Below are positions 1 through 23,388 of a stretch of DNA of 64,000 bases, piece after piece. The translations under genes and the position numbers were made by a program. Numbering within the stretch: position 1 is the stretch's first letter; each line of letters starts with the position of its first letter. Source of the stretch: Hirudinaria manillensis. Lineage: Eukaryota > Annelida > Clitellata > Hirudinida > Hirudinidae. The DNA lies in assembly GCA_034509925.1 (NCBI GenBank), contig CM067529.1, forward strand, positions 11,045,001 through 11,109,000. Reading direction: 5' to 3'. The notes under the pieces are model-generated. The model did no database searches and was not told the DNA's origin. It worked only from the letters and a program-made list of their open reading frames with translations.

Positions 1-9233
<9,233 letters not shown>

Positions 9234-9289
9234 TGGCGTCGGTCAGCTAGCCAGCCGATTGCATTAAGTTTACGTCTGACGTAATTTTG

Positions 9290-9295
9290 AATAAA
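9290..9295 (+). terminator. Polyadenylation signal of the esterase gene
   Basis: AATAAA 57 bp past the TAA stop. The following 9296-10522 contains no coding sequence I can support. Confidence 0.6.
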
Positions 9296-10522
9296 AATGT
9301 TATTTATGATTTGTATTTATACAAGCGATTGTTGTTGCATATTCGACAAAAGTCCTTCTTTATCTCATGACATGCTATTATTTATATCAACATTTGTCGA
9401 CATTTCTATGCTGTGTGACCCGAAGACATTGTGCGTGGACATAATGTTGTGGACGATGTATATCATTTCTTATTGTGTTTTTTAGTGAGCGTTGAAATCA
9501 TAACCTTTATAATGTCAATTGAAAGACAAATTATCCTTTGTAATTGCATGAATTTGTTAATGCTTCGAGTCCCACTCGTTAACAACGTTAACTTTTGGTT
9601 ATGATTTCTGTACTTTCAATACTCATCTTTACCTCAGTGGCATGCCGTCTGAGTGTGCCACAAGCGTTTTGACAACTTCATTGACTTCAATTGACACTTG
9701 ATCATGTTTTATCGAGCACATGAAAAGAGAGTTCATTAATAATAGTAATGAAGTAAATATTTTACAAAACTAATTCACGATAATAATAGTAATATTAATT
9801 GATTATCATCTGATAATAACCGGATTAAAAAGATCATCCCAAAAGAAAGAAGGCTGGCTTTCGATTTTGAAAAATTTTCATTGTAATTAGAATAAACAGA
9901 TATTAATTTCGATGCAGTTTTGATGAACACATGCATGTTCTCAGATGTTGTTTAAATAAAATTCTTGAATAATGAACTTATGGGATCAATAATGAACTCG
10001 ATAATTCGTTGGTCAGTGTTTAAATCAGAATTTCTTCATTAAGGAGCTTTAAAGTTGTTAAATGTGTTTGGCAATATTCTCGATGAAATTATTAGTCCAC
10101 GTTTAACAACATTATAAAAGTGTAACATGATTCAGGACGTCTTTATATGTCCATCTGGTAACATAGATGCAGAAGATTTCATAAAAAAATATTTTTATCA
10201 CAGTTTTGATACCATTTTATCAAGCCAAATTTTCATGAGCGTTTTCTCTTGACGCTATGAATTGGAAGCTTCCAGATAATCCCACATTAAAGATGTATGT
10301 ACAAGATTTCAAGTTGATGATCATAGTTTGAAAGTGCTACTTGTAAACACATTCAGGATTATCATTTGGGCATTAAAGTCACTATGTTAGGTATAACAAA
10401 TCATAGATGGAAATACAATATTAACAAATTTCATTATTCATTTCCAAATAATTTTTTTCAATTGTTATTTTTTATCGTAGGTGACTTTTCAAACGTCTTA
10501 ATCTTGCACATTGGTAAATGTT

Positions 10523-13500
10523 CTAGAAGTCGCTATCACTTTCATCATCGCCAACATCTTCCAAATCAGTGCATTCCGTTTCTGTGTCAGAGGCATAATC
10601 GAACTTTCTCAGCCTCCAATAAAATTCATCTTCTTCTTCGCCAACACAATACTGGGTGTTCATGGCAAAGAAAAGGGAATGCTGAGCAGCCTGTGCAAAG
10701 CATTTATTTGAAGTTATTATTAACGAGTTAATTATATTTAACCAGCAAAAACTTAGAACTAGAAAGTTGTTAAGGCGTTTTCATTATTCATTTCATCTAT
10801 TAAGTATTCTGGACATACTCTGCTGATTTTCTTTCCCAGCAGCATCCTGATCAGGTTTTCCATTTGGTCTGGTACTTGGTGTGCAAGAAATAAGAATGGA
10901 CTAAAGGAGAATTAACAAAATGTCATTAGATTTATTATTAAAATAAACGACCATCGCCTGAGTTACACCAGACGTTATCAGATAACTCACCAATTTCTAA
11001 GCAGTACTTGTAACCACCAGTGAACTCTGCCTCTTCTTTTTGGATAACGTAAAAGTGTTTTGATGTAGAGTTTGACTGGCGAACAATATGGCCTAAAGAT
11101 AATAGTTTCCATCACTGGATCCACATCATGCTCCTAAAATGAAACAAATGCAGAAATTAAATAATAAATGCATTAATTATTTTAAGATTAGTAAATGCTA
11201 ACCGGAATCAATTTTGGATACATGAGCCATATGGTATGAATAACATTTAATACTTGGATGCTTTCCATGAATTCAATGAAAAATATTGGCTTGTCATAGA
11301 TACAACAGTCATCTTTTGTTTCCAAGGATTTTTTGTTTTTCTCATTAGTTTTGAAATATATATCAGTTAATTCTGCAGTTTTTTCCTTAAACTTGAGATA
11401 AGCAGAACAATGGTAATCTTTAATAGGTGGGTATCGACCTATATCGCGGATGTGATATTTCTCTAATTTTCTCATGTGTATGTTTTTGTGGTGTCTTGTA
11501 TCCTAATATTCGATACAAAAGAAACAAATTTAAATAATCATATGTACTAAACATTTGATGATGGTATTTAAGAAATGGTCGTGAATGATAATGCAATAGA
11601 TGTATAATAGGAAAATTTAAGGTAATACATTTTGGATGATAATATTCAATACATAATGTCTTACCTCAGCAGCATGAGCAAAATTTGTGAGGAGGTGGCA
11701 TACAAGTTTTTGAATCAAAGTTATCATCTGATGGTTTGGTTCCCTATTGTTTACATTTGTTCCACTCAAAGTGAAAAGTGCATCTAAGAAGTCTCTGATT
11801 CGTTTGAGCTTATCAAGTTCATCATCTGCAGTTTTGAAGTATCGAAAGAGCATTCCAATTAAGAAATTATATCCTGTAGATCCGCTTTCAAAACTACGAG
11901 CATCACGCAGAAGAGTCTTTATAAAAGAAGCATCAAAACGTACCTATGAATCAAAACAGGTAATTAACTTTTTTTATATGAAAATCAATCATTGACGTGG
12001 AAAAAGTCATAGTTTAAACTTGAAGTAATTTTGTTGTGAATTAAATCATTTATGAAATATTGCTGGCAAGAATTCACTTAGTGATTAATTTAAAAGAAAA
12101 TAGCAATTAGTCTTACGTTTCGTAAAGGATAATAATCTGTCACGTAATCATCTCTGTAACACAATATACGTATTGGCAGAGATTTAAGATCAAATGTCTC
12201 AAAGATGGAGATGGCTGCGAAAGTGATTTCATTATTAAGTTAATTCATGGATGATTGTGTTCCTAACATCGACTTACATTGTTTCTTTAGCCACGCAATA
12301 ATTTTCTGACCGAACATATCTCTATCATCTTTGAGATTTGATAAATTTTCCAACCAGAGAAACAATAACCCGCCTGTAATGAAACAATATTTTATTTAAT
12401 TGAAGTTATAAAATTATTGAACTTTGAATAATGATATATTATAATATATATTACAATTTTCTCCATCATCTGCCAATTGCTCCCTCAGTAATTTCAGATG
12501 ATGTTTTACAACAACCTTCAGTATCTTAATGATTCGTTCTAAAGAGTCCCTTTGATAAGCCATATCATGTATCAAACTGTTGATGGGTAAATAAGTTTAT
12601 CAAGTCACAAAATTATAGTTTTAATCAACTCTAGTGAGACATTACAATGGTATATCGCGTTTAAAAAAACAACGGAATAATTCAAGGGCCTTTCGATTGC
12701 TATGTTCCAAGAGTTGAAGGTAGGTTGTGTCTACTTCGCGGTCTTTTTGTGAATTCTAAAATGCAATTTTGTTACATAAGCTGTTATTATTACCAACTAT
12801 TTAATTCTGATATATTTAAAAACAATTGACGTATTCAAGACATTACATATATGTCGTAAATGTAATTATAAAGTTCGAAACATCTTCCAGTCAGCTTTCT
12901 CACTTCTTCTTTGGAACACATTTCTAATGCACAAAAAAATAAGCATTAAATTAATAATTTATAATTATCAGATAATATTGTTGACATCGAATGAAGATCA
13001 CGACTAACTTGTCCCAGCAACGTCTTTGTAAGCAGCCCCACGGTAAATTATATCATCAATTTCAAAAAGCGTTCGATCGGAAACTTTGGGCAACAAAGAG
13101 CTGGAATTTAATTATCTTTTTAAATTTAACGTAAGAAAATAAAAAAATCCACTGATGATCGGAGATACTATTAACAATAATATTATAATATTATATAACC
13201 TTAATCCTTCCGATATCTTTTTGAATCTTTCGCAATGTTCCCTATCCTGATAATTATAAATTTGAATTTTTCAGAGCCGTCCATTAATGAAAAGTCTATT
13301 TAATTCAATTATTACCATCCAACGGCCATTTTCCATCACATCAGCATGTAAACTTTTTAAATTGATGAACACTGACTCTGGATCTGAATTTTTTTAAAGT
13401 TAATAGTAATTTAGATTTAACTAATTTTTAATGCCTGTTATTGAACGTTGTGTTTTATTATAGAATATGTATTTATTATAAAAGTATGAATCCAAAGTAC

Positions 13501-13569
13501 TTCCGCGAAATAGTTAAATTATAATGTAGTCCTACCGGTATTATGATCATCATTTGCTATTGGCTCCAT
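10523..13569 (-). CDS. Unrecognised 571-residue protein with acidic C-terminus (14 exons)
   Basis: Coding exons on the minus strand, in genomic order: 10523-10690, 10819-10900, 10991-11133, 11203-11502, 11665-11943, 12117-12214, 12278-12373, 12455-12576, 12646-12755, 12847-12923, 13009-13100, 13200-13246, 13316-13383, 13536-13569. All junctions are GT-AG and in phase, giving 571 residues from MEPIANDDHNT to ESDSDF. No signal peptide or membrane segment is seen. The body looks all-helical and rich in Leu, Lys and Arg, as in HEAT-like or scaffold proteins. The last 40 residues are strongly acidic (DTETECTDLEDVGDDESDSDF region) and offer likely CK2 sites. I do not recognise the family; a resemblance to the C-terminal region of giant ubiquitin hydrolases such as USP9X crossed my mind but no motif supports it. 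Its start lies about 0.6 kb from that of CDC45 in divergent orientation, so a shared promoter is possible. Confidence 0.85.
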
Positions 13570-14167
13570 GCTTGTTGAATAATTAGCTGAATATATGCTG
13601 ATTGTTACTAATACTGAGAAAGATTGTTGATGTAACATCAAAGCTTAAAACTACATGTTGAAAAAGAAAAGAATTTACTTGCATTAATATTTATAAATTT
13701 TAATTTTCAATTTGAAATAAATTTTAAATTTAAAAGCCAAAATGACCTCCAACTGACGAATCCACGGTAAAATTCTTTAGGATCATTCAGTTTTAATTAT
13801 TTTTTAAAGATTAATGGCCTGAAGTTTAAAATAGTTATTGCCTTAATTTAAGGTTGTACAAAGCCCCATTAAAAGTTTGTTCCGTTAATGTTGGCCCAAT
13901 TAATCACTGGATTCCCAACCTCCATTGATATTTCTTGTTTTAGACAAATTATTTAAAGTTTAAAATATGTTCTAAATGTTTGAATAACATCTAATCATTT
14001 TAAAATCAAATTTTTGTTTAAAAATTTTTGACTTCTTTGGTGGCGGGATGTCCAAAACGACTGGGTCAGATTTTAGAATGTTTACAATTTGAGAACAATA
14101 AAACTGATTGTCGGTTCAAAGTTTTAACATTGCCATTTCAACGTAATCGCATTTTTTAGAAATAAAG
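13570..14167. promoter_or_regulatory. Divergent intergenic region upstream of CDC45
   Basis: This 598-bp AT-rich spacer separates the start codons of two head-to-head genes. No TATA box is convincing. It contains the E2F-like site listed separately. A bidirectional promoter is inferred from position only. Confidence 0.5.
14042..14048 (+). promoter_or_regulatory. E2F-like site upstream of CDC45
   Basis: GGCGGGA, the core of E2F sites, stands out in AT-rich DNA 120 bp before the CDC45 ATG. CDC45 is an E2F target in other animals, so the match is plausible, but a 7-mer can occur by chance. Confidence 0.35.
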
Positions 14168-17100
14168 ATGGTTTTTGTATCAGACTTCAAAAGGGAATTT
14201 TACGATGTAGTAAATAATCAGGTAATATGCATTGAGTTAACTATGCATTAAAGTGCTCTTTCTATTGTTTAATACTTGCAAATATGGAGGCATTTGGAAT
14301 ACTTCAAAATTTTTAATTAAAGAGTAATTTGGCAGGCCGATATCATGTGATTACTATCCATATCATGAATCATAAACATTGAATAATACAACAAAGAGCA
14401 AAAATTATGCAACATTTAAATTTGACACACTGCTCAATACGATGTTGTCGAAATGATAAAATAGAATTGTTTTATGCAAAATAATTTAACTACTGAGGTT
14501 TTCACTTCCTTATTACTGAAGCTTTAATTCTTGCATAGCTTGCCTAAGATAACTGCATTTGCATTTATTAACATCTGCCATTGCTACCCTACTAATGGAT
14601 AACTGTGTAATATGACAATACAAGTAATCTTTGGTAATGATAAAAGAACAAATTGATTTTCATATCTCTCAACTTGTTTTTTAACAGGGAGTTCTTATCA
14701 TTTCTGCCCTGGATGTTGATGCCTTGTGTGCCTGTAGAATTCTTCAGGTTGGAATCATTATGTGGATATTTATTATTAATTACATGTTTTTATCGATAAT
14801 AATTTATTACTAAGGCATCATATTCTTAAGCAAATGTTTGTCTCACTTTACAATGATAACAATAGTTAACACTAATTTGTGTTTATTTATCTTTTTGGAT
14901 CAACTCATTTCTAAGTATTTCAATCGATTGTTAAATCTGGGAAAATACACCTAGTTTAGTATTTATTAATTAACATTTGTTAAGATTAAAAAAACAAATT
15001 GATACGAGTATCAGTCAATCCCTAAGTCACGATTGAGTCATCAATAAATTTGTTTTTGCCACTTTGTTTTATTTAACTGCTAAAATTTACAAATTCCCAG
15101 TAAATTCCTTCTCGTTTAAAGTATTTATTAATAAATTATAAATTCCAATCAAATTCCTTTATTTATTCCAGTATTTATTTCTATATTTATTCTTTTATTT
15201 AATTTATTCCTTTTTTTATTCCAGTATTTATTCAAATGCGACAACACCAGGTACTCGATGAAAGCCGCTCCTGACAAAACAACGTTGGAAAGGGTTTACG
15301 AGGAGAATTGCAACAGCGTAAGAGGCTCTGCTTGCCTTTGGGATGATTAACGACTTGTGAATATTTATTTATTAATTAACTAATTATAATCAATTAATTA
15401 TTATTCATTTATTAATTAATATAATTAATTATTATTCATTTGTTTTATTAATATAATTATTAATTTTAATTAGATTATAATTTTTGTTACATGTTAGTCA
15501 TTACCTTTAAAACATACAACATAATATACAATGATGATGATATTAGTAAGTTTTAGTCGAATTATCACACAAATTAAAAAATATAATTTTTATTTCTAAC
15601 ATTAATTATGTGTTACATGTTACCCTTGGTGATGTGCGTGTTGAATATCAATAATCTCATTATAATAATTGCATAAACAACACCGAGCTAATTAATATTA
15701 ACGCACAGTACCAGTACGTGGTCCTACTCAATTGCGGTGCTTCGATCGACATCGTGGAGATGTTCCAGCCGACTCCAGATAAAGTATTCTTCATCTGCGA
15801 TAGGTCGGTTATTTGCGGAACGATGACCCGATTTAGTTTCTCTTTCGTCTCATTGGTCGTGGCCCGCTGATAATTTTAATATTTCAAGTCCTACTCCATT
15901 TGACCTAAAAATTAACATGAGTTGCTTCAAATTTCCATTGGCTTCACAGAAATACATAGATTTAAAAAATAAATTTTGAATTTATAAATAAATATAATTT
16001 AATAATAACTTCTTTGAAATTTAAATGTGGCTAGCCATGTGTCCACAAATCCTTGTCGTTTTCTGACAGCCACAGACCAATAGACGTGCACAACGTCTAC
16101 AACCAGGTCCAGGTGAAGCTGCTCGTCAAGGAACACGAAGTCGAAAACATTCCCAGTTTTGACGACATCTTCAGAGATGAGGAGGAGGTGAGTTCCAAGG
16201 GTTATTGTTTACACTCGAAATTGTAATAATTATTAATGGTAATTATTATTATTATTATTATTAATGGTCATTATTATTATTAATTGCATTTATTATTTTG
16301 TTTATTTGATTTTATTAATAATATTATTCCACCCGGCATGGCATTATTGGGTCATCAGAAAACCCGAGATTATCATCTAATTATGAGATAATTTCTCGAA
16401 AAGTATTTTACTAGTCATTCCATCTCAACAGAATTGAGAATACAATTAGTTAATTATTAACATAATTTTATAAATTAATAATTATTAATCGTATTTCACT
16501 GCATTTAGTCGGACGAGGATGCCGGATCGGATGGCGACGAACGAGATCCAGAGTCGGAACCTTCCGGAAAGAGGCGGAGACTCGACGAAGACGCCCTGGA
16601 AAGGAGGAGGGAAAAGAGACTCTGGGAACAGAATCGGTTCGTTTGATTGACAGGCTTAACGTGTTGTTTACGTTTATGTCGAATATGTGATTAGTTTGAG
16701 TTAAAATTGCTTCGGAAAGAACGATTTGTTTTTTTCTTTAAATGTATTTTAAATTTAATCTGAAATTAACTTGGTTTTACAATTGTTTTCTGATAAATGC
16801 AGACAAAAGGCCATGTTTGAATATACAGAGTACTCGTGCTGGGGATCATCGGTGAGAGATTTCTACAGTTCTATCGTTGCGAAATAAGATATATTTATTA
16901 TTTCTAAATAAATAAATAGTATAAATGTTATTATAAATAAATATTTTAATTACATCTTACCATTTCTTAATTATGCAAACTATATTATTAAAATACAAGC
17001 AATACAATAAAGAAACATGTTAATGTATGGGCAACGGATTCCTTCCTCCTTGTGAATATATTATGCAGATGAGGTATCCAAAGAATATCAATTAATAATA

Positions 17101-20100
17101 ATCATGTAATTTCTTTTCCCAGTCTGCCCTTTTACTGTACGAGCTCTGCTGGAAGATGTCCAAGGAGAACAACGACTTGTTATGGTGGGTGACTGACATT
17201 ATGATAACTTATTTATATGTTAACTATTATCACATTAATATTAATTAATCAACAAAGGCTGGCCATTGTCGGAGTGACTGAGCAGTATATCATGGACAAG
17301 ATCGACAGGGATCTCTACATTGACAGCATATCCATTCTTCAGCCTCATGTCTTGAGGCTTAATCCAAAGTGAGACTTCATTAATATTCATTATCTGTTAA
17401 CGTTTAGTAATATTTGCAGTTGACTGACAACTTAATTATGTCATGCATAGATTATGTTAATCAGGAAACTATTACCATTGCTATTATTATTGTATTTGGT
17501 TGTTTATTATCATTGTATATTATTACATACACAATATACTATTATAAAGTATACTATTAGTTTTGTTATTTCTTAATTAAGATTAATAGGTTATTATTGT
17601 TGCTGTTACTGTTATCACTCTGAGGAGCTTTATTACTTGTAATATTTTCTAGTGAAGCAAGTATATCTTGTATTAGATTCAACATGACATTACCACATTC
17701 CCTCACTAACATAATTTAAACCGTCAGACCGTCGGACGGCGAGAACTGCAAGACCTCCGTTAGCAACCTGAGGATCAGCTTCAACCAGGAGATCCAGATG
17801 CCACTGTACAGACACTGGAGCATCATGGGCAGCTTCACCCACTCCAGGTACCTCGCCTGCAGATTCGTCGTCTGGTCTCTCAAGGGACGCAAGAGACTTC
17901 ACGAGTTCTTTGCCGACATGGGGTCAGTCGGTCGGATTTTTGGTTCGAGGTGGCTCGGGTGACGTGCGATTGCGAGCACCGTGTGATTTGGCTCCTTTTA
18001 AAACTTTGTAAATTTTCTTTACTTGAGTTTATTATTATTATTGTCGTTGTTGTTATTCCAAGTCAATCTACGAAACACTGCCAGAGATCTCTAGCTGAAA
18101 AACAAGCATTGTTATTATTATTACTATTATTGTTATTGTTATTATTGTGGTTATTAATACTATATATTATTGTTATTGTTGTGGTTATTAATATTATTAT
18201 ATTATATATTAATAACTTTGGTTTAATACCAAAGTTTTTGTGTGATATTGTGGTAGCCATTTGTTGACACTTTTGTTGCACATTTTAATAGGAACACATG
18301 GAAAAATTTTTTTTTGCTTAATTTCAGTCTCCCCATCTCATATTGCTCTCAGAATTACATAAACATCGAACCAAAGTTCAAAGAACCGTTCAAAGAGATT
18401 ATATCTAATTATGCCCCCAAATATGGGTCAGTTAGTTGTTTGATAATCTGTTTGACCAATCATATATAATGTACTTCATCTGACCTAATTACATATCAAA
18501 TAATTAGATATAATCAGACTAGTTATTAATTACCTTATTAGCTTAACTAATGATTGTCTAATTAGTAATCCAGTCGATTAATATTCATGACTCGATCGTC
18601 CAGGGTGAGCGACCAAGAGTTGCTCCTGCCATCTTTCCAGGCTCAGTTCGGATACAAGGACAAATACTGTGCTGCAGACATCGTCAGAGGGTGCGATGCT
18701 CTCCTACACTTTGTGGTAGGTACCAGTGGATCGTTGTTGTTATTGTTGTACATAGTACATGGATGTAGTTGTTGTACTACATGTAGTTGTATGTCGTACA
18801 TGGATATAGTTGTTGTCATACCCAAGGGTGTTTTGGGGGATAGAGTATTGAATTTGTCAAATACAGTAATGGGTCAAGATTAGGGTTAGTGGTTCATTCA
18901 GCCATAGATATTATTGGGGCTTAGATGCTTTAGACTTCATACGTCTAGTTTAGCATTTTTGTAAAAGTCTGGCTGGCAAAATACGGATCTGAAAGATTAA
19001 ACATTTGTCTTGTATTGTATATTCTGTTTGTAAATATGTTTGACTTAATTTCTTAAATATATAAAGTCAAATACTTACAAGAAACAAAACAAATTCTACC
19101 AGCTTATTATTATTATTATCAAAGTTGACTAATTGATAGATTATTAAAAGTTATCACTCGGCCATTTCTAGACTCCGTCGCAAGACAAGAAAGACACTGC
19201 AGAAGATCAGCTCTGTTCCAATTTCTTTGCCGCTCTCGATTCGCTGAGCAGGTAATAATAAGTCAACGTGAATAAATTAACATAATTACTGAATCAATTT
19301 ATCATTCTACATTTTAACTCGTTCAATGAAATCAAAGACACTCTTTGTTTGCCATCACGTTAAAACGCCAAAGACGGTCAAGAGTCAACGACTTTATAAC
19401 CAAATAATATATTCGTCAATAACCATTCCAATAAGCAAACAAAACAAATGAGATGCTTCAAAACCACAATGTCAACACCGCTGACCTTTGACCTCCGACC
19501 TCCAGGTACAACGGCGACATCCTCAGAAAGGGCATCGAGCAGGCCAAGCAGCAACTCACCGTCCTCGTGTCTCAGGTTCAAAGCTTTCTTGACATGAACC
19601 AAATCATCTGCGCCGGTCCATTTCTCTATTCGCTCGTCCAACAGGTGAACTGCCAATTTAAATATTAACCATAGCATAAATACCACAATATTAATAACAT
19701 ATAATATAGTAATTGGTAACAATAATATAATAATAAATATTTAACAATAAATATATAATAATAATAATATAATAAATTTTAATAATAATATAAATAACAC
19801 GTAGTATCAGTAACAATAATATTAATATTAGTAATAATAATAATAGGAGTACTAGTAATGGCTGTAGGTATTTGACACTATGGTTTAAAATGCCCTTTTG
19901 GCTTAGGGGCTTATTGGCCAGAGAATACTTTACCAGAGATCTGTTAATTTATGGGAATGCCATTTGAATAAATTAAAAACAAATTATAATATGTGGATTG
20001 TAGGCTGATCGATATTCTACGACGTGATTAATATTCATATTCTTAATTAAAGGGGTCACTCGAATCCCAGCTCTTCACGAGACCAAACTGCCTCCACCAG

Positions 20101-21451
20101 TTGGCCAAGTTCACACTGGAGGCCTACTGTGCCAATGTGAGTTTTGGCTGATTATAAGTTTATTATTCCCTAACCAATAATCATTAATTTTAATTAATTA
20201 TTTATTTATTAATTAATATTAAAAAATTGTCAAAACTGTTTAGATTTGCTTTGCTAATTCGTGAAAGTATCATTGTGTTTGATAGTGCTGGGATGTTAAG
20301 AATTATATAAATAAATAAATAAATAAATAAAGATAATCATGTAAAGATTAATTAAATTCATATTATATCTTATATCAGAAGTAGATATTGTTACATGTCG
20401 CGGTTTCTCCCGGCTTTTGTGGATATGATTTTCTTTAACACTTTGAGAATGTAATTAGTTTAGCTTATAAGAAATGTTAAACATTAAATGTTATCATAAC
20501 AAACATTAACGATAACACTAACCTAATGATAACCTAACAGTAACCTGATTATAATATCATAATGATAATGATAACATGATAATGTCATTATAATATATAT
20601 ATAACATTAACATTATAATCATCACATTATCACATTATAATGATAACATTAACATAGTGATAACCTTAACCATTCCATTAACATCATTAGAATCGAAGCA
20701 AGAAAGCCAAACAACTACCAATGGTTCTTGGAACCATCCTGAAGCAGAGGGAGGTGATGATACTCGTTGGTGTTTCACCAGTGCTCGATAAATCAATGAA
20801 GAAGTGAGTGGGATGTTTGTTGCTAAAGAAACATGATGCGATTAATCTAAATTAATCGGTTAATCAATCAATTAGTTAATTATATTATAATGTTGTTATA
20901 ATAATATTAAAAACTATGGAATTACCTGCCCAATGTTTGCATCAACTTGACATAAAAACTGATGTAAATAAATTATCTGTGAAGAAAATGAGGTTAATTG
21001 TATTGTGTATTTGCTTATAATGCCTTTTGCATGGCACATGTAATCCAAGCATTGCAGGATATAATAAGATAAGGATGTAATGATTGGATATCAGCTGGCA
21101 TAAAGAATTTGTTGATAATGATGATGACGATTATGATAATGATTATTTCTTGTGCAGTTGTTTTGGAAAGGCATTTGAACAGGCAGCCATTAGTACGGGA
21201 TCAAGGATAAACCAAACGTGCTTTGAGAATTTTGGTGAGTTTTTCAACTTATTTCTATTATTTTAATGCTATAATGTAATTAATGCCTGCTATTAAAGCT
21301 ATTTATTGTGCTTAATGCTATAACTAAGACTTTTTATGGTTGTATTTATCTAGTTTTGTTCATTAATTTTTATTTAATTTCAGTTGTGGAGCTTAAAATG
21401 GAGGACAAAAGTAGATTTTTTGACACCTTGATCAGCTTCTTGCAAGACTGA
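14168..21451 (+). CDS. CDC45: CDC45, CMG helicase subunit for DNA replication
   Basis: Eighteen in-phase exons: 14168-14221, 14688-14747, 15225-15317, 15709-15803, 16070-16187, 16509-16636, 16803-16851, 17123-17184, 17258-17368, 17728-17922, 18328-18426, 18604-18715, 19172-19251, 19506-19644, 20053-20136, 20691-20803, 21158-21234, 21384-21451. The product is 578 residues, close to human CDC45 (566). Family hallmarks: MVFVSDFKREFYDVV at the start, DVDALCACRIL (residues 27-37), LNCGA (76-80), CDSHRP (99-104) of the RecJ/DHH-like fold, FDDIFRDEEE then an acidic and basic linker (about 131-182), WSLKGRKRLHEFFADMG, GPFLYSL, and C-terminal VVELKMEDKSRFF. In the nucleus CDC45 binds MCM2-7 and GINS to form the replicative helicase; it has lost RecJ nuclease activity. 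The first exon starts at the only suitable ATG. Confidence 0.97.
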
Positions 21452-21754
21452 AGATGACGGAAGAAAAGAAGTGGAATTTTGTACATTGCCCGTGATGCCT
21501 CGTTAATGAATTTAAAAAAAAAGAAAAAAACTGACTCGAAAAATGTAGCTCTGTATTAGTCATTGTTTGATAAATTAGAACCTTGTTATGATTTACTGTT
21601 TCTGTGTTTCTATGTCGTATGTTTTTAGAAATCTTGTTAACTTTGCGTGTTTCCCACGTGCGCGTGTGCCTCTCTTGAACTCGAGACTCGTGTTTATACC
21701 GATATAAGGTTTTATTTATTCATTCATTTCATTTATTACTTGTGCATTGCTTAG

Positions 21755-21760
21755 AATAAA
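21755..21760 (+). terminator. Polyadenylation signal of CDC45
   Basis: AATAAA about 300 bp past the CDC45 stop. The spacer 21761-22156 before the convergent RPS3A gene has no other recognisable feature. Confidence 0.55.
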
Positions 21761-22156
21761 TGGTTTTAAGATTATCAAAGCGTCTCCATGCCAAGCCAGA
21801 TTTTCAAATAATTATTTCAAACAAGCATTGATTCAGCTTCATATTAATTCATTATTTTATGACATTAATATAATTCAATAATCAAACTTAATCCTGCATC
21901 ACCGCCACTAATTATGCCATTTCCTTCTGGGTCAAGTCCTAAAAACAACGTTTGATTGAAACCATGGCCCAATTCAACTCATACAATGCTTGATTACAAC
22001 CACTCAACCTCATAGCAAATCCAAACACTGAACCATCTTTAAATACGAGAACCAAATCCCACAGCAACAACTAACTTCTGAGTTTTGTATTAACACCCAA
22101 TGACTATTTCACATTCAACAACACAGCAACAAAACAATCAATAATGTTTTTTATAT

Positions 22157-22162
22157 TTTATT
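22157..22162 (-). terminator. Polyadenylation signal of RPS3A
   Basis: AATAAA on the minus strand, 37 bp past the RPS3A stop codon. Confidence 0.7.
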
Positions 22163-22198
22163 TGGCCCTTGATAAGGATTGACACGTCATCGGTTCAT

Positions 22199-23388
22199 TT
22201 AGACGCTATCAACTACTGGGGGCTCGAAGTTTCCTGGCCTGTCAATCTTCTCTGAGGCATCAGTGGCCTTTCCTGGCAGTTCACCGTGCAAATCCAAGAG
22301 CTTTCCGACTGGGAAAAAATAAAAATATTAATATTAATCATCCTGCTTGCAATCCATTTGTGCATCTTTCAGATACTTACTGTCAAACTTGGGCTTCTTG
22401 AGGACCTTGACCTTCCTGATGAAGACATCATGGAGTGGGTAGATGCCCTGGCAGAACTTCTCGATGTCCTTGCCGATGCTGTCTGGGATCAGCTTGGTGA
22501 CGACCTCCTTCAAGTCGCTCTTCTCGACCTCCTTCTTCATGATCTCGACCATCTTCTTCCTGATGGCTCTGACCTGAGTGCTCTGGGCGTAGGCGGTCTT
22601 CTTGGTTGAGGACTGCTTGCGGGCAGTGAAGGCGATGCAGAAGAGGCGGAGGAGGTATCCGTCGGTGGTCTTCACATCAACATGGGCTTCGATCAGAGTC
22701 TGTCAGATTATTGCACATTAAGATGTAATTAATTGGTTTGGATTCTATATCAGTTTATTATGGATTGTACCTGCCACTTCTTGACCATGGACCTGAGCTT
22801 ATCAGTGGTCATGTCCATTCCGTGGAAGTTGGTGAGCACTTGCTTTCCCTGGACTTCTTCAGAGATGAGCTTGAACTTCCTGAAGGAGACCTCATCGTTC
22901 TGGAGATCAGCCAAGGAGGTCTCGAACACACGTCCCTTCAGACCCTCAGAGGCAATCTCTGCAAGAAACATATTAACGTCAACACATATCGAATAAAAAT
23001 TCTTGGGAACGTTAAGTATCGTTCAAAAGTATCGTTTTATAAAATTCGATCTTACTGGTTCCGACTGTCCTTGAGACGATGGTCTTGCCGATGTTGCGGT
23101 TGTTGAACATGCATGGAGCCTTGACATCGTACCAGTCTTTCTTGGAGAAAGGATCAACGCTAAATTGGAATTAAAAACCTAGTTTTAAACTTTCCGTTTC
23201 ATCAGGCAGTATGAGTGTCAAGTTATCCATTTTCGGAGATCTTGGTTCGACACGTGTCTAATCACATTAGACGTATAAAAGTCGTATATTCGTAAAATTC
23301 AAAATAAACGTGTAAAAAATCCGTACATCTTCTTCTTTCCTCCTTTCTTTCCTCCCTTGGAGAGTCTCTTGTTTTTACCGACAGCCAT
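22199..23388 (-). CDS. RPS3A: 40S ribosomal protein S3a (eS1)
   Basis: Five minus-strand exons: 22199-22308, 22381-22699, 22771-22958, 23056-23159, 23327-23388, giving 260 residues against about 264 in human. Diagnostic stretches are [84 protein letters not shown] and [19 protein letters not shown]. eS1 is a structural protein of the small subunit on the platform near the mRNA exit. The sequence before the ATG reads CTTTCTGCAAGT, a pyrimidine-led start like the TOP elements of ribosomal protein genes (inferred). The gene is more GC-rich than its surroundings, as expected for a highly expressed gene. Introns are 62-167 bp; I found no convincing snoRNA in them. Confidence 0.98.

Noticed and set aside
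9297..9485. 62-residue frame after the esterase gene
   Set aside because: It begins inside the likely 3' end region, beyond the AATAAA, and has no recognisable features.
22286..23106. Plus-strand frames of 87-122 residues
   Set aside because: They are shadows of the RPS3A exons on the opposite strand.
23160..23326. C/D-box snoRNA in the first RPS3A intron
   Set aside because: A CTGATGA is present on the minus strand, but no matching D box or terminal stem lies at a suitable distance.
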